16,345 nucleotides of DNA from a bacterium (GCA_020626475.1 JAHKZT010000010.1:1-16345), one strand, 5' to 3'. Positions 6,365 to 14,319 are shown, counted from the first letter of the stretch. The notes: a model not told the origin generated them from the letters alone. Made by a program: numbers and translations.

Positions 6365-6370
6365 TATAAT
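6365..6370 (+). promoter_or_regulatory. -10 box of the hydrolase operon, possible leaderless start
   Basis: A perfect TATAAT ends nine bases before the ATG at 6380, so transcription should begin at or within three bases of the start codon. No Shine-Dalgarno is present. The best -35 candidate, CAGACA, has a long spacer of about 19 bases. Confidence 0.6.
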
Positions 6371-6379
6371 AATAAACAT

Positions 6380-7090
6380 ATGCGCAACGATAACACGCCA
6401 CTTCTAAAAGCTTTTTTCCAGAGCAAATGGATACGAGCTATTTTGGTCATAGATATCATCGCAATAATACTCGTCGTCGTACTGTCTATTCAAAAAGCGG
6501 CGAGAGTTTCGACTATTACATTTAATATAGCGCCGATAGATGCAAAGATTTCGGTCAATGGCGACTCTCATTACGCCAACGGCCAATACACGATTGCGCC
6601 TGGCAGATACGAAATAGTCGTCTCACGCGATGGGCTCGAAACAAAAACAGTTTCCGTCGACGTCGAGTCGCGCCATTTTGTTACTGTTTCACTATTTCTT
6701 ACTGGTAGCGACAAAAACTTCGATTTTTACAAACAGAATACAAACTATAAATCGTTTCAAAAGCTAAAAACAATTGCTTCTGCTAGTAGTGGTACCACTA
6801 TAGACAACGACGACTCTGCAAAAGACTTCGTGGCCGAGTATGATCACGTATTGTCATTCTTCGATAAGCTTCCAATAAAAGGCTACGTCCACGCAGATCC
6901 ACGCATAAATGCATCCTCGGCCGGTTACGCCATTCGAAATGGACTGAACAAAAGCCAATGCAAGATAAGTTCTTGTCTAATAGTAAATTACTACGGCAAA
7001 GGTTACGAAAGCGAAGTAGAAAAAGAGATAAAGCAAGCAGGATACAATCCAAAAGACTATCAAATAGTTTACGAAAGGTATAAGAAATGA
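6380..7090 (+). CDS. Single-span protein with PEGA-like outer domain
   Basis: The protein is 236 residues. The cytosolic N-terminus is short and one membrane helix lies at about 18-38 (AILVIDIIAIILVVVLS). Residues about 45-110 (ITFNIAPIDAKISVNG, YTIAPGRYEIVVSRDGLETK, SVDVESRHFVTVSL) have the layout of a PEGA beta-domain: a P-x-x-A-x-I-x-V-N-G strand pair, then PG-x-Y-x-I-x-V-x-x-x-G. The last 60 residues form a small alpha/beta domain with two Cys (QCKISSC) and the end EKEIKQAGYNPKDYQIVYER, which resembles the end of the 260-residue protein at 9584. The stop overlaps the start of the large hydrolase gene (ATGA). PEGA domains are linked to surface or wall-associated proteins, so it may place or control the hydrolase. 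The specific role is unknown. Confidence 0.8.
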   Translation: MRNDNTPLLKAFFQSKWIRAILVIDIIAIILVVVLSIQKAARVSTITFNIAPIDAKISVNGDSHYANGQYTIAPGRYEIVVSRDGLETKTVSVDVESRHFVTVSLFLTGSDKNFDFYKQNTNYKSFQKLKTIASASSGTTIDNDDSAKDFVAEYDHVLSFFDKLPIKGYVHADPRINASSAGYAIRNGLNKSQCKISSCLIVNYYGKGYESEVEKEIKQAGYNPKDYQIVYERYKK

Positions 7091-9594
7091 CAAAAATAAT
7101 GCAAAAATCGAAATTACGATATATAGCGTTTTTTGTTCTGAGCTTAACTTTCTGTTTCTTGCTATCTAACCAATCATCCTGTTTTGCGGCCGTCTCTAAG
7201 CAAGGAATAACCGATTCGCAGCTCGATAAGTGGAGTGCGAACAATATTATGTTTTACGATCCGGGCGATTGCATGCAAAAAGGCCCCAGCTCGAACTCTT
7301 GCTTCAAAATGGACAACGGCACCAGTGAAACTGATTTCTGGTATCCAGAAGGATGTTTGAATAACGGGACCTGCACTAGCGGTATTTACGCCGAAAACAT
7401 GTCGCTCGTCATGACAAGCAATAACCCATTCCTACTATCCGATACGAAGACAGACGATGATTTTGGTGGCCTGCAATATATTTATGCCGAGAATTACGAT
7501 TACGACTACAGCGGCGCATATACAAAGATGACACCAAACGGCGGAAATAGTACGCGAAAGTATTATTGGATAGTCCTACCAGACAAGGCTTATTCAAATG
7601 GCCTAGGAGATACATATATTGCTACGTTTGAGAAATTAGACGAGCCAATCTATTTCATTGTATTCGACGTGCATGCCTGCGAGCACCAAAGCGAAGATTA
7701 CTGCGGACAGGCAGAATCAGATCCAAATAGCGTCGCAATCGGAAAACAATTCCTTGGAACTTTCTCTAAAGCCGGTGGCAGCCCTACCGGAGCCATCGAA
7801 AAGGCCGGCAAACTGACTTCGCTATGCCGGATTAATGGCACCGGTGAGGTTTTAGCAGCTCAAAGCGGCACTGGTTCAGTCGAAGCAAGCACTTCGGGCA
7901 GTAATTCAAGTTCATCATCTTCCGACTACACAAATACTTCTGGCGACGGCAAAATTCTCGCCGCAGTCCAAGATATTATTGATTTAGCAAACAAGAATGG
8001 CAGCACATATACCTACGGCGGAGGTCATGACGGCCAGCAAAGTACTTTCGACTCGATGCTTAATGGCTCCCCGGTAAACGTTGACTGTACTGGTTTTGCA
8101 AGCTTAGCAGTTTACAAAGCATACGGTAAAATGACCTCATTCACGTCTGAATCTATTTTCAATGATCCATTATATAAAGAAATTGACCGCTCTGAAGTAA
8201 GGCCAGGCGATATCTTTGCCTACAATTCCCCTTCTGGGCATGGCGGTATAGTCATAGAAGTATCAGACGGCAAGGTGACAAAGATTGCTGAAACTGGCGG
8301 TACGGAAGGTCGTAGTGGCAGTAATAATAATATTGGCTACGCAAGCGGCAGCGACTTCTCTATTACTAACATGAACGGAGAGAACGGCCACTTCTTCCGC
8401 TACAAGGAAAGTACCGTTTCGGCAGACTGCAATTCGTTTGAGGGCGACTATCCACAATATTTCCAGGGCAATTACGCAGATAGCGACCATGAAAACTCCG
8501 ACCAGGATTGGACTAGCATCCCATACGGCGCTGGGACAGTTTCTAGCTCCGGATGCGGCCCGACATCCATGGCGATGCTAGCTACCGTAGCTACAGGACA
8601 AGACATCTATCCGCAGGACGTAATCAATATAACAAAAGGAACCGGGTCCTACACTACAGCGTCACCAACAGTCCTCGACCCACTAGTTGGCGAAGAGTAT
8701 GGCTTTGAAGTCGTAAGTGAAAGCTACACATCTAAGCCTGATGCTTACAATAAAATCAAGGAATACATGAATAAGGGCTACATGATCCACCTCTCTGGCG
8801 AGGGACTTCATGCCGGCTTCTCTACCTCGTATACTGACGGTCATTATATTGGACTCTTTAGCATTAATAGTGAAGACAAGGTACAAGTTGCAAATTCCGC
8901 TTTCGGCGGCAATAGCGAAGTAGACCTACAAAGCATTATCGATGCTATTCATAATAGCGTCTTCACTGCAATTAAGGGTAGCGGCAATGGCGGTAGCTCT
9001 TGCTTTAGTTATTGTGGCGGAAATGGCACAGTTAGCGATGGCGGTCTCACTGTAGAACAAGCAAAAGTCTTTATGATGAACTACGGCGAAAATAAAAATG
9101 ATAGCTCCAAAAATGCTGTCGGCGCGCTCTGGGATTACTGCAATGGCGGCGGCTCTAACTGCGTTACCTTCTCCGCCTTCTTCATGTTTAAGTTTACTAA
9201 TATTACACAGAACGGCGCGACCGGAGACGGCCAAGAACTCGTTGCTACATTAAAGGGTAGGAGTGACGTAGATGCAGAGTACGGTGAAGAGCCACGCGTC
9301 TGGGCGATTCTGAGTACTCCGCCACAGCATACAGCAGTCGTGCTTGGTCATCATGACGGTAAATGGATCGTTGGTCATGCAAGCTGCAGCTATGAAGGTA
9401 AAGGAAAAGGCAACGGTGGTAATGGTGAATTAAATGGCGCCGGTGACAGTAAAGGTGGCGGCTCTGGATTCATCGCTATCGAAGAAAGCGATGATCCGAC
9501 ACAGTGGCAATGGGTAAATACTGGAGTTGAATTTGCTTATCCAGCTAGCGTAGATACAAAGAAGATAGAGGAGTATTTGGATAATGGAGTCTAA
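7087..9594 (+). CDS. Secreted multidomain cell-wall hydrolase with three papain-like cysteine domains (NlpC/P60, C39-like, CHAP/NlpC-like)
   Basis: The protein is 835 residues with a signal peptide (about 1-35). Residues 48-250 form an unrecognised Cys-rich domain with at least six Cys and the segment EPIYFIVFDVHACEH, perhaps a disulfide-stabilised binding or glycosidase-like fold. A Ser/Gly linker follows. Domain A (about 288-400) is NlpC/P60: YTYGGG, Cys334 in VDCTGFAS, RPGDI, His385 in GHGGIVI. Domain B (about 470-625) is C39-like: Cys490 in SSGCGPTSMAM and His586 in DGHYIGL. Domain C (about 655-830) carries Cys692 in NCVTFSAFFMF and His748 in PPQHTAVVLG, as in CHAP/NlpC folds, with a Gly/Lys-rich insertion at 770-793. 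Such domains cleave peptidoglycan peptides. Overlaps with both neighbours (4 and 11 bases) point to one co-translated unit. Targets could be the cell's own wall or that of its host bacterium. Confidence 0.85.
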   Translation: MTKIMQKSKLRYIAFFVLSLTFCFLLSNQSSCFAAVSKQGITDSQLDKWSANNIMFYDPGDCMQKGPSSNSCFKMDNGTSETDFWYPEGCLNNGTCTSGIYAENMSLVMTSNNPFLLSDTKTDDDFGGLQYIYAENYDYDYSGAYTKMTPNGGNSTRKYYWIVLPDKAYSNGLGDTYIATFEKLDEPIYFIVFDVHACEHQSEDYCGQAESDPNSVAIGKQFLGTFSKAGGSPTGAIEKAGKLTSLCRINGTGEVLAAQSGTGSVEASTSGSNSSSSSSDYTNTSGDGKILAAVQDIIDLANKNGSTYTYGGGHDGQQSTFDSMLNGSPVNVDCTGFASLAVYKAYGKMTSFTSESIFNDPLYKEIDRSEVRPGDIFAYNSPSGHGGIVIEVSDGKVTKIAETGGTEGRSGSNNNIGYASGSDFSITNMNGENGHFFRYKESTVSADCNSFEGDYPQYFQGNYADSDHENSDQDWTSIPYGAGTVSSSGCGPTSMAMLATVATGQDIYPQDVINITKGTGSYTTASPTVLDPLVGEEYGFEVVSESYTSKPDAYNKIKEYMNKGYMIHLSGEGLHAGFSTSYTDGHYIGLFSINSEDKVQVANSAFGGNSEVDLQSIIDAIHNSVFTAIKGSGNGGSSCFSYCGGNGTVSDGGLTVEQAKVFMMNYGENKNDSSKNAVGALWDYCNGGGSNCVTFSAFFMFKFTNITQNGATGDGQELVATLKGRSDVDAEYGEEPRVWAILSTPPQHTAVVLGHHDGKWIVGHASCSYEGKGKGNGGNGELNGAGDSKGGGSGFIAIEESDDPTQWQWVNTGVEFAYPASVDTKKIEEYLDNGV

Positions 9595-10366
9595 TTGGAC
9601 AAAGCGCTTCCTATACGAAAATGGACAAAAAAGAGTACGGCCAATAGTGTTCGTTTTTGCTGCCATACAGGTACTATTATTGCTTGTCGTAATAGCAAAT
9701 ATAATACAGCTAAACGACGACGGCGGCCCGATAGATGATTTAGAGCGCTATAAGAGGTTGCCGGAGCTCGCAATTAATGATTTGTCAAAACAAACACAAA
9801 TACTTACCGATTCCGAAATTGAGAATATTCAGAAAAAAGTATTTAAGATCATTAGCGAAAATTCCAGCGACATAAATACTCGCGAAATCAAAGCAGCAAT
9901 TCGCGAAGACAGCTTGTTTGCCAAGGATTTTAATGGCCGTACGAAGTATGCAAGAATGATAATTGATATTCCGAGCATAGAGCAGTCTTACGAGGTTTTC
10001 TATAGTTCAAATGCAGTCATCGATCCGGAAGTATCCACCTATGCGCTATGTCTAAACAATGATGCGGATGTAGTTTACAAGAACTTCAAGTGCACAAGTA
10101 GCGACAAGGAGTCTATACGCCAACAAATAGTCGAAACATACCTAAACTATTTTGGTTTTAAATATTTCTCTGCCGGCATTAATCCAGTAGCGCCAAAAAC
10201 GATTATCATTAGCCCGTCCGTCTCGTATAATAACGACGAGGAAGTCAAAACTCGTTATATTAATGAAGTAAAGAACGCAATCGATTCTCTTGGCATTCCT
10301 TCTAGCAGCTATGAGTATTACGTTCGCACCGCTGCTGACGTAAATTACGACAATAATAATAAGTAG
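9584..10366 (+). CDS. Single-span membrane protein, partner of the hydrolase
   Basis: The protein is 260 residues. The cytosolic N-terminus is about 20 residues and one membrane helix lies at about 21-43 (IVFVFAAIQVLLLLVVIANI). A predominantly charged outer domain follows, with two Cys around 155-170 (ALCLNN, KNFKCTSSD). The last 55 residues (TIIISPSVSY, INEVKNAIDSLGIPSSSYEYY) parallel the end of the 236-residue PEGA-like protein: a beta-strand, a helix with EV-x-x-x-I-x-x-x-G, then P-x-x-Y. The start lies 11 bases inside the hydrolase gene, and an AGGAG site (about 9570) sits within that gene. No family is recognised. Operon position suggests a membrane complex with the hydrolase and the PEGA-like protein. 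Confidence 0.8.
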   Translation: MESNWTKRFLYENGQKRVRPIVFVFAAIQVLLLLVVIANIIQLNDDGGPIDDLERYKRLPELAINDLSKQTQILTDSEIENIQKKVFKIISENSSDINTREIKAAIREDSLFAKDFNGRTKYARMIIDIPSIEQSYEVFYSSNAVIDPEVSTYALCLNNDADVVYKNFKCTSSDKESIRQQIVETYLNYFGFKYFSAGINPVAPKTIIISPSVSYNNDEEVKTRYINEVKNAIDSLGIPSSSYEYYVRTAADVNYDNNNK

Positions 10367-10374
10367 GGGGTCTT

Positions 10375-10890
10375 ATGGCTAAGACGTTAGTAGTTTACTT
10401 CTCTCGCGCGGACGAGAACTATAGCGTTGGCACGGTCGAAGTTGGCAATACAGAATTGCTTGCAAAAGAGATTATCGCAAAGACTGGCGCAGATGAGTTT
10501 AAGATCGCGCCAGTAGAGGCATATCCGGAAGATTATCAGGAAGCGGTAGCTTGTGCAACCGAAGAAGGCAATACTGGTGCCCGTCCAGAATATATCGGAG
10601 ATATTGACCTAGCTGAATACGATACGGTATTTTTAGGCTACCCGATTTGGTGGGGTGATATGCCGATGATCGTCTACAATTTTATCGAAAAACACGATTG
10701 GAACGGCAAAACTATAATTCCGTTCAATACGCACGAAGGATCCGGAAATTCCGGCACCTACGAGGCACTGCAGGCCGCAGCAAATGGCGCAACCCTGAAA
10801 GGCGACGGCTTTAATATGACTGGCGTCGAAGCGAGGACCGATAGTGGCATCGCAAAACTAGACTCGTGGCTAAACGAGCTCGGTTTTTAG
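10375..10890 (+). CDS. Flavodoxin-like protein (Flavodoxin_4 type)
   Basis: The protein is 171 residues. It starts MAKTLVVYFSRADENYSVG, the beta-strand plus FMN-phosphate loop, followed by GNTELLAKEI. GYPIWWGDMP at about 88-97 supplies the aromatic residue packing on the flavin, and PFNTHEGSG near 121-129 is the third FMN loop. Length and layout fit the single-domain flavodoxin/WrbA-related family that carries electrons or reduces small substrates in the cytosol. It lies 8 bases after the 260-residue gene with a GGGGG ribosome binding site, and its stop is one base before the next ATG. Its electron partner is not evident. It could feed radical or queuosine chemistry (QueH and the glycyl-radical protein lie upstream), but that is speculation. 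Confidence 0.88.
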   Translation: MAKTLVVYFSRADENYSVGTVEVGNTELLAKEIIAKTGADEFKIAPVEAYPEDYQEAVACATEEGNTGARPEYIGDIDLAEYDTVFLGYPIWWGDMPMIVYNFIEKHDWNGKTIIPFNTHEGSGNSGTYEALQAAANGATLKGDGFNMTGVEARTDSGIAKLDSWLNELGF

Positions 10891-10891
10891 T

Positions 10892-11251
10892 ATGCAAGTT
10901 AAGCGAATTATGGCGCAAATCCAAGATGAATATGGCGCAGAGCCAGAGTTTTTGTGGCCCGACCGCTACCCTACTTATTGCGTTTTCCGTCACCGCCAAA
11001 ATCAGAAATGGTTTGCGTTGGTTGGCGCCGTAAAAGGCACGACCCTAGGCCTATCCGACGACGAGTTAGTCGATATCATCAACCTGAAATTCGATGCAGG
11101 CATGGCACTAGAATTCGCCTCTAATGCTGACGGGATTTATCCAGCCTATCACATGAATAAGATGAATTGGATTACGATAGCGTTGAATGAGTCGATGGAT
11201 GATGAGATGGTGTTTGAGCTAGTTAGGAAGAGCTATTCGCTGACGGATTAG
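10892..11251 (+). CDS. MmcQ/YjbR family protein
   Basis: The protein is 119 residues. The order of motifs follows the MmcQ/YjbR (CyaY-like fold) family: P-E-F-L-W, then YCVFRHRQNQKWFALVG, DIINLKFDA, YPAYHMNKMNWITIAL and an LVRKSYSLT end. Members are small cytosolic proteins proposed to bind DNA; no reaction is established. Its ATG is one base after the flavodoxin stop (TAGTATG), so it probably depends on reinitiation. No convincing hairpin terminator follows, only a T6 tract at 11260, and the next gene has its own promoter 24 bases beyond this stop. Confidence 0.9.
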   Translation: MQVKRIMAQIQDEYGAEPEFLWPDRYPTYCVFRHRQNQKWFALVGAVKGTTLGLSDDELVDIINLKFDAGMALEFASNADGIYPAYHMNKMNWITIALNESMDDEMVFELVRKSYSLTD

Positions 11252-11274
11252 AACGGTGCTTTTTTACTTCCCTA

Positions 11275-11303
11275 TTGACTTTTTGTGTGTTTTGTGCTAT
11301 AAT
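11275..11303 (+). promoter_or_regulatory. Strong extended -10 promoter for the Ser-rich surface protein
   Basis: TTGACT (11275-11280), a 17-base spacer ending TGC, then TATAAT (11298-11303). The leader is about 25 bases and carries GGGGAG before the ATG at 11335. It is one of the best promoters in the window. Confidence 0.85.
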
Positions 11304-11334
11304 GTATATATTATAGTAACTTGGGGAGTGTGTT

Positions 11335-11724
11335 ATGAATAGTAAGAAAAGTGGCGATATCAGTGGCGGCGCAGTCGTTATTGGTATCATAATTATGGCA
11401 GTAGTCTTCGCTTGTATTGGCGGGGCTGTCAGTAGCAGTTCTTCTAGCAAGAAGAGCTCAAGTAGTAACTCTAGCATTTATACAAAGTCTAGCCGTAGCT
11501 ACTCTACTCCATCGTATTCTACGCCAAAATACGAGGAGCCAAAGAGTGCGCCAATCACTTGGCATTGTATTGATGTAACTTCATACAACAAGAATGCTTA
11601 TGATGATAACCAGTGCACAAGTAGCACGGGCGAAGTTCGCTTAGTTAGCGATTCGCAAGCGGTCGCCCTCGATCCGACTTATAGTCCAGGTCAATCTGGT
11701 CACTATTACTACAACAGTAAATAA
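11335..11724 (+). CDS. Small membrane-anchored Ser-rich surface protein
   Basis: The protein is 129 residues. One membrane helix lies at about 11-32 (GAVVIGIIIMAVVFACIGGAV). A Ser/Lys/Tyr-rich linker (33-70) runs SSSSSKKSSSSNSS and continues with SYSTPSYSTPKYEEPK. A compact C-terminal module of about 55 residues has two Cys (WHCIDVTS, DNQCTSS) that probably form a disulfide, and ends GHYYYNSK. The N-terminus has no cleavable signal and looks like an anchor with the module outside. It is monocistronic, with a strong promoter, GGGGAG ribosome site and its own terminator, which suggests abundant expression. The module is not a family I recognise. Confidence 0.8.
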   Translation: MNSKKSGDISGGAVVIGIIIMAVVFACIGGAVSSSSSSKKSSSSNSSIYTKSSRSYSTPSYSTPKYEEPKSAPITWHCIDVTSYNKNAYDDNQCTSSTGEVRLVSDSQAVALDPTYSPGQSGHYYYNSK

Positions 11725-11736
11725 CAAGTCACTATT

Positions 11737-11765
11737 AAAATATCGCCAGAAATGGCGATATTTTT
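11737..11765 (+). terminator. Terminator of the Ser-rich surface protein gene
   Basis: The 12-bp stem AAAATATCGCCA (11737-11748) with TGGCGATATTTT (11753-11764) has a GAAA tetraloop and runs into T5. Confidence 0.9.
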
Positions 11766-11835
11766 GTTGTAAAAACTCTTCATGAAACATCAGTATTAGC
11801 CACATGCAAGAACGGATCCTAAGGTGTTATTTATA

Positions 11836-11884
11836 GTATAATTATATTAAGGATAAATATTAATTAATTGCGGTATCCTGGAGG
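11836..11884 (+). promoter_or_regulatory. Promoter region and dyad before the DUF262 gene
   Basis: TATAAT lies at 11836-11841, with no clear -35. An inverted repeat AGGATA (11849-11854) / TATCCT (11873-11878) ends immediately before the GGGAGG ribosome site, so a hairpin or bound protein here could mask translation. The regulatory role is inference. Confidence 0.4.
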
Positions 11885-11892
11885 TTTATTTT

Positions 11893-13638
11893 ATGTCCAA
11901 GCTAAACGTAGATCAAAAGACAGTAAAAGAACTACTTGAAAATAAAAAGGCAGATTTCTTGATTCCGGATTACCAGAGGCCATATGCTTGGGGCGAGAAA
12001 GAATGTCAGACTCTATGGGATGACGTGTTCTCTTTTGCATTTCCAGACAATGACTATAGTAGATTCGACAGCAATAACGACGAATATTTTCTTGGACCGA
12101 TAGTTACTTTCACGAATGATAAGCAAAAAATGGAAGTAATTGATGGACAACAGCGCCTTACGACAATCATGCTGCTGCTCCGCGCCTTTTATGTTCGCTT
12201 CCAAAATATGCAAGATGAACAATCAGTATCCACGCGCGAAGACATCGAAAAATGTATCTGGAAAACTAATGAATTTGGCAAGCCAGATTTAAATGCTCTA
12301 AAGATAAACTCCGAGGTTGCAACCGATAACGATAAAGACGAGTTCTTATCGATATTGAAGACTGGCGAAGCGCCAAAAGAAATGAAGAGCCGCTACGCAA
12401 GCAATTATCGATTCTTCCAGTCAAAGATCGAAGACTTTATTGGCAAGTTCCCAAGCTACTGCGCATATTTGCCAACGAGAATTCTAAAGAACTGCATTCT
12501 TCTTCCGATTGAAGCGGAATCTCAAGACACCGCACTCAGAATCTTCTCTACCCTCAACGATAGAGGTAAACCACTTTCAGATGCGGATATCTTCAAAGCA
12601 CAATTCTATAAATATTATTCGAGTAAAGGCGAAAAGAATGCGTTCATTGAAAAATGGAAGCAATTAGAAGAGCTCTGTGAGAAAATATTCCATCCCGCCA
12701 TCGGAACACCTATGGACGAGCTTTTCACTCGTTACATGTATTTCGAGCGCGCAAAGAAGCACATTAAGCTATCTACTACAGAGGCTCTTCGCAAATTCTA
12801 CGAACGAGACGGCTATGCTTTACTAAAAAACGACTACGTATTTGATAACCTCGTTGATTTAGCTAACTTCTGGGATGATATTTCGAATCAAAGCGTAGAA
12901 CGTTTCAGTGATAGGATTTTGCGTAGATTATTTGTATTGAATTATGCACCAAATGGCATGTGGGCATACCTGTTGTCGGTCTATTACCTACAAAACCGCG
13001 ATAAAAAAGGCGGACTAGACGAAGAAGCCTTGTATGATTTTCTGCAGAAAACAACCGGATTCGTCTGGACGTATGCAGTAGTTAATCCGGGCGTAAACGC
13101 ACTTAGGACACCGCTCTTTGCAGAAATGGTAAACATCATCGATGGCAAAAAGGTCACTTACGATAACTTTAAATTTGACCGCGATTCTGTAAAGGCTCAG
13201 TTTGAAAATTATTCATTCAGAAATGGCCGTCCAATCACGAAATCGATGCTCACGTGGTGGGCTTACCTGGACGAGAAACAAGAGTTAATCCCGCTAGAAA
13301 CAACTCTGGAGATAGAACATATTTTTGCACGCAATCGTCAAGACAATGAAAAATCACTAAAAGATGAACGCAGCCTAGAATCACTCGGCAACAAGGCGCT
13401 GCTAGAAAAGCGCATCAATATTCGCGCATCAGATTATCGTTTTGAAGATAAAAAGAAATACTATCTTGGTTTTGAGAACTCACGCGGCCAGCATAAAGCC
13501 GGAACAATGATTCGTGAGCTCGTAGAATTAGCAAAGAATAGTGACGATTATACCGAGAAAGATATCGTCTGGCGCAACACGGACATAATTAATACTTTTG
13601 TCGAATATCTAGAAAAGCAAAATTTAATAAAAGAATGA
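11893..13638 (+). CDS. DUF262/DUF1524 GmrSD-type restriction-like nuclease
   Basis: The protein is 581 residues. The N-terminal DUF262 (GmrS-like, ParB/Srx fold) domain shows IPDYQRPYAW at 24-33, LGPIV at 67-71 and DGQQRLTT at 84-91. The DGQQR motif is linked with nucleotide hydrolysis in this fold. Further DUF262 motifs include RIFSTLNDRGKPLSDADIFK. The C-terminal DUF1524 (GmrD-like, HNH fold) domain has LEIEHIFAR with His476, then SLESLGNKALLEKRIN with the conserved LGN and downstream Asn. Both halves appear intact. Single-chain GmrSD proteins act as type IV, modification-dependent restriction enzymes against phages with modified DNA. No modification gene is nearby, as expected for type IV. 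The start follows GGGAGG by 8 bases. It heads a probable defence island with the GIY-YIG/DUF2075 gene. Confidence 0.92.
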   Translation: MSKLNVDQKTVKELLENKKADFLIPDYQRPYAWGEKECQTLWDDVFSFAFPDNDYSRFDSNNDEYFLGPIVTFTNDKQKMEVIDGQQRLTTIMLLLRAFYVRFQNMQDEQSVSTREDIEKCIWKTNEFGKPDLNALKINSEVATDNDKDEFLSILKTGEAPKEMKSRYASNYRFFQSKIEDFIGKFPSYCAYLPTRILKNCILLPIEAESQDTALRIFSTLNDRGKPLSDADIFKAQFYKYYSSKGEKNAFIEKWKQLEELCEKIFHPAIGTPMDELFTRYMYFERAKKHIKLSTTEALRKFYERDGYALLKNDYVFDNLVDLANFWDDISNQSVERFSDRILRRLFVLNYAPNGMWAYLLSVYYLQNRDKKGGLDEEALYDFLQKTTGFVWTYAVVNPGVNALRTPLFAEMVNIIDGKKVTYDNFKFDRDSVKAQFENYSFRNGRPITKSMLTWWAYLDEKQELIPLETTLEIEHIFARNRQDNEKSLKDERSLESLGNKALLEKRINIRASDYRFEDKKKYYLGFENSRGQHKAGTMIRELVELAKNSDDYTEKDIVWRNTDIINTFVEYLEKQNLIKE

Positions 13639-13694
13639 TAAACGAAACGGCGAAATACGGATAATTACGCCAATAAAAACACTAAGGATCTTTT

Positions 13695-13952
13695 ATGAAA
13701 CAAACTATTTGCCAAAGCTGTGCAATGCCACTAACTTCAGAAGATATGTACTCTACTGAAAAAGACGGTAGTGTCAATAAAGACTACTGTAAGTGGTGTT
13801 ATAAAGATGGCGAATTCATAGATAAAGTTTCCATGGAAGAATATATCGAGATGTGCTCGCAGTTTAGCGAACAGGCCGGTATGACGAACGAGCAAATGCG
13901 CGAATATTGCACGCAGGTATTCCCTACGCTCAAGCGCTGGAAGCAGGATTGA
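13695..13952 (+). CDS. Small putative zinc-ribbon protein
   Basis: The protein is 85 residues. It has CQSCAMPLTSEDMYSTEKDG, then DYCKWCYKDGEF, then VSMEEYIEMC. This is the pattern of the putative zinc-ribbon family PF12674: CxxCxMPL, G(T/S)E-x-DG, YCxxCYxDG, and a helix starting with (T/S)MEE. Two CxxC pairs (residues 6-9 and 32-35) should bind one zinc. Family members are small cytosolic proteins of unknown function, often near stress or regulatory genes. An AAGGA site lies before the ATG, 56 bases after the DUF262 stop, so it may share that transcript. Confidence 0.88.
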   Translation: MKQTICQSCAMPLTSEDMYSTEKDGSVNKDYCKWCYKDGEFIDKVSMEEYIEMCSQFSEQAGMTNEQMREYCTQVFPTLKRWKQD

Positions 13953-13971
13953 GCATTTGGGTATCGAAACT

Positions 13972-14045
13972 CAAAAAAATTACCCGCCGTTAAGGTAGGG
14001 TAATTTATTCCAAACAGTAAGGTCGGTTCCTAGTTCTGGCCGACC
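13972..14045. terminator. Two hairpins between convergent genes
   Basis: Hairpin 1 pairs AAATTACCC (13977-13985) with GGGTAATTT (13998-14006). Read leftwards it is followed by a T7 tract (complement of 13973-13979), so it terminates the 65-residue minus-strand gene and possibly also the plus-strand gene. Hairpin 2 pairs GGTCGG (14021-14026) with CCGACC (14040-14045) and has no T tract. Confidence 0.7.
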
Positions 14046-14072
14046 TACTACGTTTATCATAGCGTTAGTTTT

Positions 14073-14270
14073 TTATTCTCCGCCCTGTATTTTCTTTTGG
14101 TTTGCGGCGTAGTAATAGTCGACGAATTGACGGATAGAGCTTTTAATCGACACGATAGCCAAACATGTAATTATAAATAAGAATAATACAAATAGCCCCA
14201 AAACGATCTCGATCGCAAGAATAGCCTGCGCCTGCGCCAATGTTTCATTTAAAACTGTTGGTTGATTCAT
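14073..14270 (-). CDS. Small single-span membrane protein inside the defence island
   Basis: The protein is 65 residues. A short polar N-terminus precedes one long hydrophobic helix (about 17-43, ILAIEIVLGLFVLFLFIITC), then a basic amphipathic segment (SIKSSIRQFVDYYYAANQKK). A perfect AGGAGG lies 5-10 bases before the ATG at 14270, and a TATAAT-based promoter is present, so this is a real gene despite its size. It is divergent from the GIY-YIG/DUF2075 gene over about 50 bases. Function is unknown. The location suggests a membrane effector or toxin-like partner, but an ordinary small membrane protein is equally possible. Confidence 0.7.
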   Translation of the reverse strand: MNQPTVLNETLAQAQAILAIEIVLGLFVLFLFIITCLAIVSIKSSIRQFVDYYYAANQKKIQGGE

Positions 14271-14287
14271 ATTCCTCCTTTTTGCTC

Positions 14288-14316
14288 ATTATATAGTGTT
14301 ACAATTTAACTATAAA
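14288..14316 (-). promoter_or_regulatory. Overlapping divergent promoters of the defence island
   Basis: On the minus strand there are TTTATA (14311-14316), a 17-base spacer and TATAAT (14288-14293) for the 65-residue gene. On the plus strand, TACAAT at 14300-14305 could serve the gene starting at 14320. The two overlap, so transcription may be mutually exclusive. Confidence 0.5.
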
Positions 14317-14319
14317 GAT

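Noticed and set aside
14296..14319. GTG at 14296 as start of the GIY-YIG/DUF2075 protein
   Set aside because: It overlaps the likely promoter boxes and lacks a ribosome site; the ATG at 14320 gives the complete domain.
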